From assembly GCF_014518315.1 (NCBI RefSeq), contig NZ_JACVEL010000008.1, forward strand, positions 80,016-144,015: 64,000 nt of DNA. Direction: 5' to 3'. The notes under the pieces are model-generated. The model worked only from the letters and a program-made list of their open reading frames with translations. It made no database searches and was not told the origin of the DNA. The stretch comes from Taishania pollutisoli (GTDB lineage: Bacteria > Bacteroidota > Bacteroidia > Flavobacteriales_D > Crocinitomicaceae). Every line of letters starts with the position of its first letter. The first letter of the stretch is position 1. The translations under genes and the position numbers were made by a program. Shown one piece after another: positions 62,570-64,000 of the stretch.

Positions 62570-63408
62570 AGCAGTTATTAAATGTTGTATTCATCGCCAC
62601 ATTACTGGTAACTTCATGTACAACAGAAGGAGTTAAAAAAAGTAACGAAACACCTGTTGATCAGCAACAGACTACTCAGCGGGTTGATTCACTGGAGTTG
62701 GATTTACCGGTTCAGGATCACATGAAACTGAACAACGGAATAGAAATTGTTTGGCTGGAAAAATCATCCGGAGAATCGATTCAAGCGGGGGATGTTGTAA
62801 TGATTGATTATAAAGTGCGATTGAAAGACAGCACCATTATTGATGGAAATCACTTACTGAACAAGCCTGCTCTGCCCTATCTGGCAGGTTTCGGTTTCCA
62901 GCCCAAAGGATGGGATCTGGCACTTGCGCATCTGAAAATTGGTGATTTTGCACGTATCAAACTCCCTGCTGAATTTGCCCGGGGAAAAAAAGGTGTAAAA
63001 AACTTGATCCCTGAAAATGCAGACAATTACCTGACCATCCGTATTCTTTCCAAACGGAAGCCTGACAGAATAATTGATGGGACAAAAGTGTGGGTCCTGG
63101 AAGAAAACAAAGCCAACAAAACGGTATTCAACGAAACGAATTCCATTGTTTTCCATACGACGATCAGTTCTCCGAGTGCTCCGTTTTACTTTAATTCATA
63201 CGCCAATCAGCAGCCATTTGAATTGAAACTGGAAGACAACGGAACCGTTCCGGGACTAAAGAAAGCGTTAATAAATGCTAAAAAGGGAGACCGTCTGTTC
63301 ATCCTTGTCCCTTCAGGAGAAGCTTATGGAGCAAAGGGTTATCTAGACATTGTGAAACCGAACGAAGATTTATTTTATAACCTATTGGTGATGGATATTA
63401 TTGACTGA
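62566..63408 (+). CDS. Lipoprotein with two FKBP-like domains
   Basis: A 280-residue lipoprotein (Cys18 in LVTSC) with two FKBP-type isomerase-like domains. The first (about 50-165) has IQAGDVVMIDYKVRLKD and the helix LALAHLKIGDFARIKLPAEFARG. The second (about 170-280) is more divergent: VLEENKANKTVF..., then PGLKKALINAKKGDRLFILVPSGEAYGAKG. The start overlaps the gldI-like gene (ATGA). Last gene of the operon that begins at 58899. A periplasmic folding role is likely; whether both domains are active is unknown. Confidence 0.87.
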   Translation: MKQLLNVVFIATLLVTSCTTEGVKKSNETPVDQQQTTQRVDSLELDLPVQDHMKLNNGIEIVWLEKSSGESIQAGDVVMIDYKVRLKDSTIIDGNHLLNKPALPYLAGFGFQPKGWDLALAHLKIGDFARIKLPAEFARGKKGVKNLIPENADNYLTIRILSKRKPDRIIDGTKVWVLEENKANKTVFNETNSIVFHTTISSPSAPFYFNSYANQQPFELKLEDNGTVPGLKKALINAKKGDRLFILVPSGEAYGAKGYLDIVKPNEDLFYNLLVMDIID

Positions 63409-63431
63409 TATAGCTATTAATACTATATTTG
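63401..63431 (+). promoter_or_regulatory. Bacteroidota-type promoter of M23 peptidase
   Basis: TTG at 63401-63403, 20 bp spacer, TATATTTG at 63424-63431, 40 bp before the ATG at 63472. The -33 TTG lies inside the end of the FKBP gene. Confidence 0.7.
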
Positions 63432-63471
63432 CAAATCTCGTAAAATCAGAATATAAAATAAATAAAGAACA

Positions 63472-64000
63472 ATGTTAAAAAAACTCGCCTTATTTCTGCT
63501 GGTTTTTCCTTTTTCTCCCCTTTCACATGCTCAGGAAATAGTTGATACACTTTATACAAGCCACGGAACGGTGCTTCTGTATGAAAATAAGACGTGGCAG
63601 TACCTGGAAGACATAAAATTTGACGGTGTCATGAACGATCACCTGCACTGCATGGTAGCCGATCACCCGGATTTACTCGGATTCAAACAACCGTGGAACA
63701 CAGATATCACTTTTACATCCGGTAGAAGCAATGACATTTCACAAATGAAAGATACGCTGTGGATGTGCGTATTGAAAGACATTGATGATGAATTTGTAAT
63801 TCCCGTAAAAGGAATTGTTACATCCCGTTATGGTTACAGAGGACGCAGACATCACAATGGGATTGACCTCGACCTCGAAACAGGAGATACCGTTGTGGCC
63901 GCATGGTCGGGAAAAGTACGGTATGCAAAGTTCAATGACGGTGGATTTGGAAACCTGGTGATTATTCGCCATGAAAATGGATTGGAAACGTTTTATGCCC
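63472..64000 (+). CDS. M23-family metallopeptidase (cut by window edge)
   Basis: The frame from the ATG at 63472 stays open to the right edge (176 codons). The signal peptide reads MLKKLALFLLVFPFSPLSHAQ. A peptidase M23 (LytM) domain begins near residue 120: SRYGYRGRRHHNGIDLDLE supplies the HxxxD zinc ligands, followed by VVAAWSGKVRYAKFN and GNLVIIRHENGLETFYA. The second His motif (HxH) lies beyond the window. Such enzymes cut peptidoglycan cross-links. It is transcribed from its own promoter after the gldI operon. Confidence 0.88.
   Translation, partial: MLKKLALFLLVFPFSPLSHAQEIVDTLYTSHGTVLLYENKTWQYLEDIKFDGVMNDHLHCMVADHPDLLGFKQPWNTDITFTSGRSNDISQMKDTLWMCVLKDIDDEFVIPVKGIVTSRYGYRGRRHHNGIDLDLETGDTVVAAWSGKVRYAKFNDGGFGNLVIIRHENGLETFYA

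Noticed and set aside
1-64000. tRNA, rRNA, CRISPR array, IS element, prophage or defence genes
   Set aside because: No tRNA cloverleaf, no regular repeat-spacer series, no transposase, integrase, restriction or toxin-antitoxin gene could be seen.

Overview
The window reads as ordinary chromosome of a Bacteroidota bacterium, most likely Flavobacteriales and plausibly near Fluviicola/Crocinitomicaceae (an inference from gene content, not a database match). The signs are: two secreted proteins with C-terminal type IX secretion (T9SS) sorting domains; three proteins with a PorE-like order of TPR, PD40 propeller, carboxypeptidase-regulatory-like domain and OmpA domain; a GldI-like FKBP lipoprotein; menaquinone genes; and many promoters of the Bacteroidota type (TTG, 19-21 nt, TAnnTTTG). 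Coding density is high. I found no tRNA, rRNA, CRISPR array, transposase, integrase or phage gene. The only gene-free stretch over 300 bases is about 16655-17043, which holds a terminator, a decayed inverted repeat and a promoter.

Layout. 1-698: C-terminal half of an MFS transporter. 765-2819 (-): sufS-sufE-sufT iron-sulfur genes. 3046-4918: PadR regulator and PspC-domain membrane protein. 5033-8634: esterase-like hydrolase, large unknown lipoprotein, thiolase. 8751-11925: TPR protein plus the first PorE-like protein. 12056-16654: glutathione peroxidase homologue, M50 protease with Smr protein, YchF, fumarylacetoacetase. 17044-22115: DHA2 efflux pump, bifunctional (p)ppGpp enzyme, YiaA-like protein, BirA. 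22190-26257: RsfS, FtsH, RibF, an LRR protein. 26316-29449 (-): diheme lipoprotein co-directional with a T9SS cargo carrying FG-GAP repeats and an ASPIC/UnbV domain. 29623-32226: small regulatory-like-domain protein, MenA, MenC. 32223-38183: FemAB/GNAT-like protein, lipoproteins, CYTH protein, MscS channel, TPR lipoprotein, DUF2306 protein. 38298-41285: CPBP protease, FAH-family hydrolase, DnaQ-like exonuclease, MiaE, small membrane protein. 41344-43227 (-): small secreted protein and CUB-like T9SS cargo. 43322-46315: glutamine amidotransferase, RidA, and a glycosyltransferase fusion. 46385-52252: 2-oxoacid dehydrogenase E2 and two tandem PorE-like proteins. 52428-58825: FabI, DUF5606 protein, M3 peptidase, acyltransferase, M48 protease. 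58899-63408: a tightly packed operon of a DUF6913-like protein, dapA, a lipoprotein, nrnA, gldI-like and a double FKBP lipoprotein. 63472 to the right edge: M23 peptidase, cut by the window.

Most of this is core metabolism and cell-envelope biology. I did not find a defence island or mobile system. The parts most worth a second look are the 652-residue glycosyltransferase whose C-terminus looks like a phosphoglycosyl transferase without its catalytic residues (44357-46315), the third PorE-like protein whose OmpA domain has lost the peptidoglycan-binding Asp (50150-52252), the diheme lipoprotein/ASPIC cargo pair, and the DUF5606 protein with a histone-H1-like tail.
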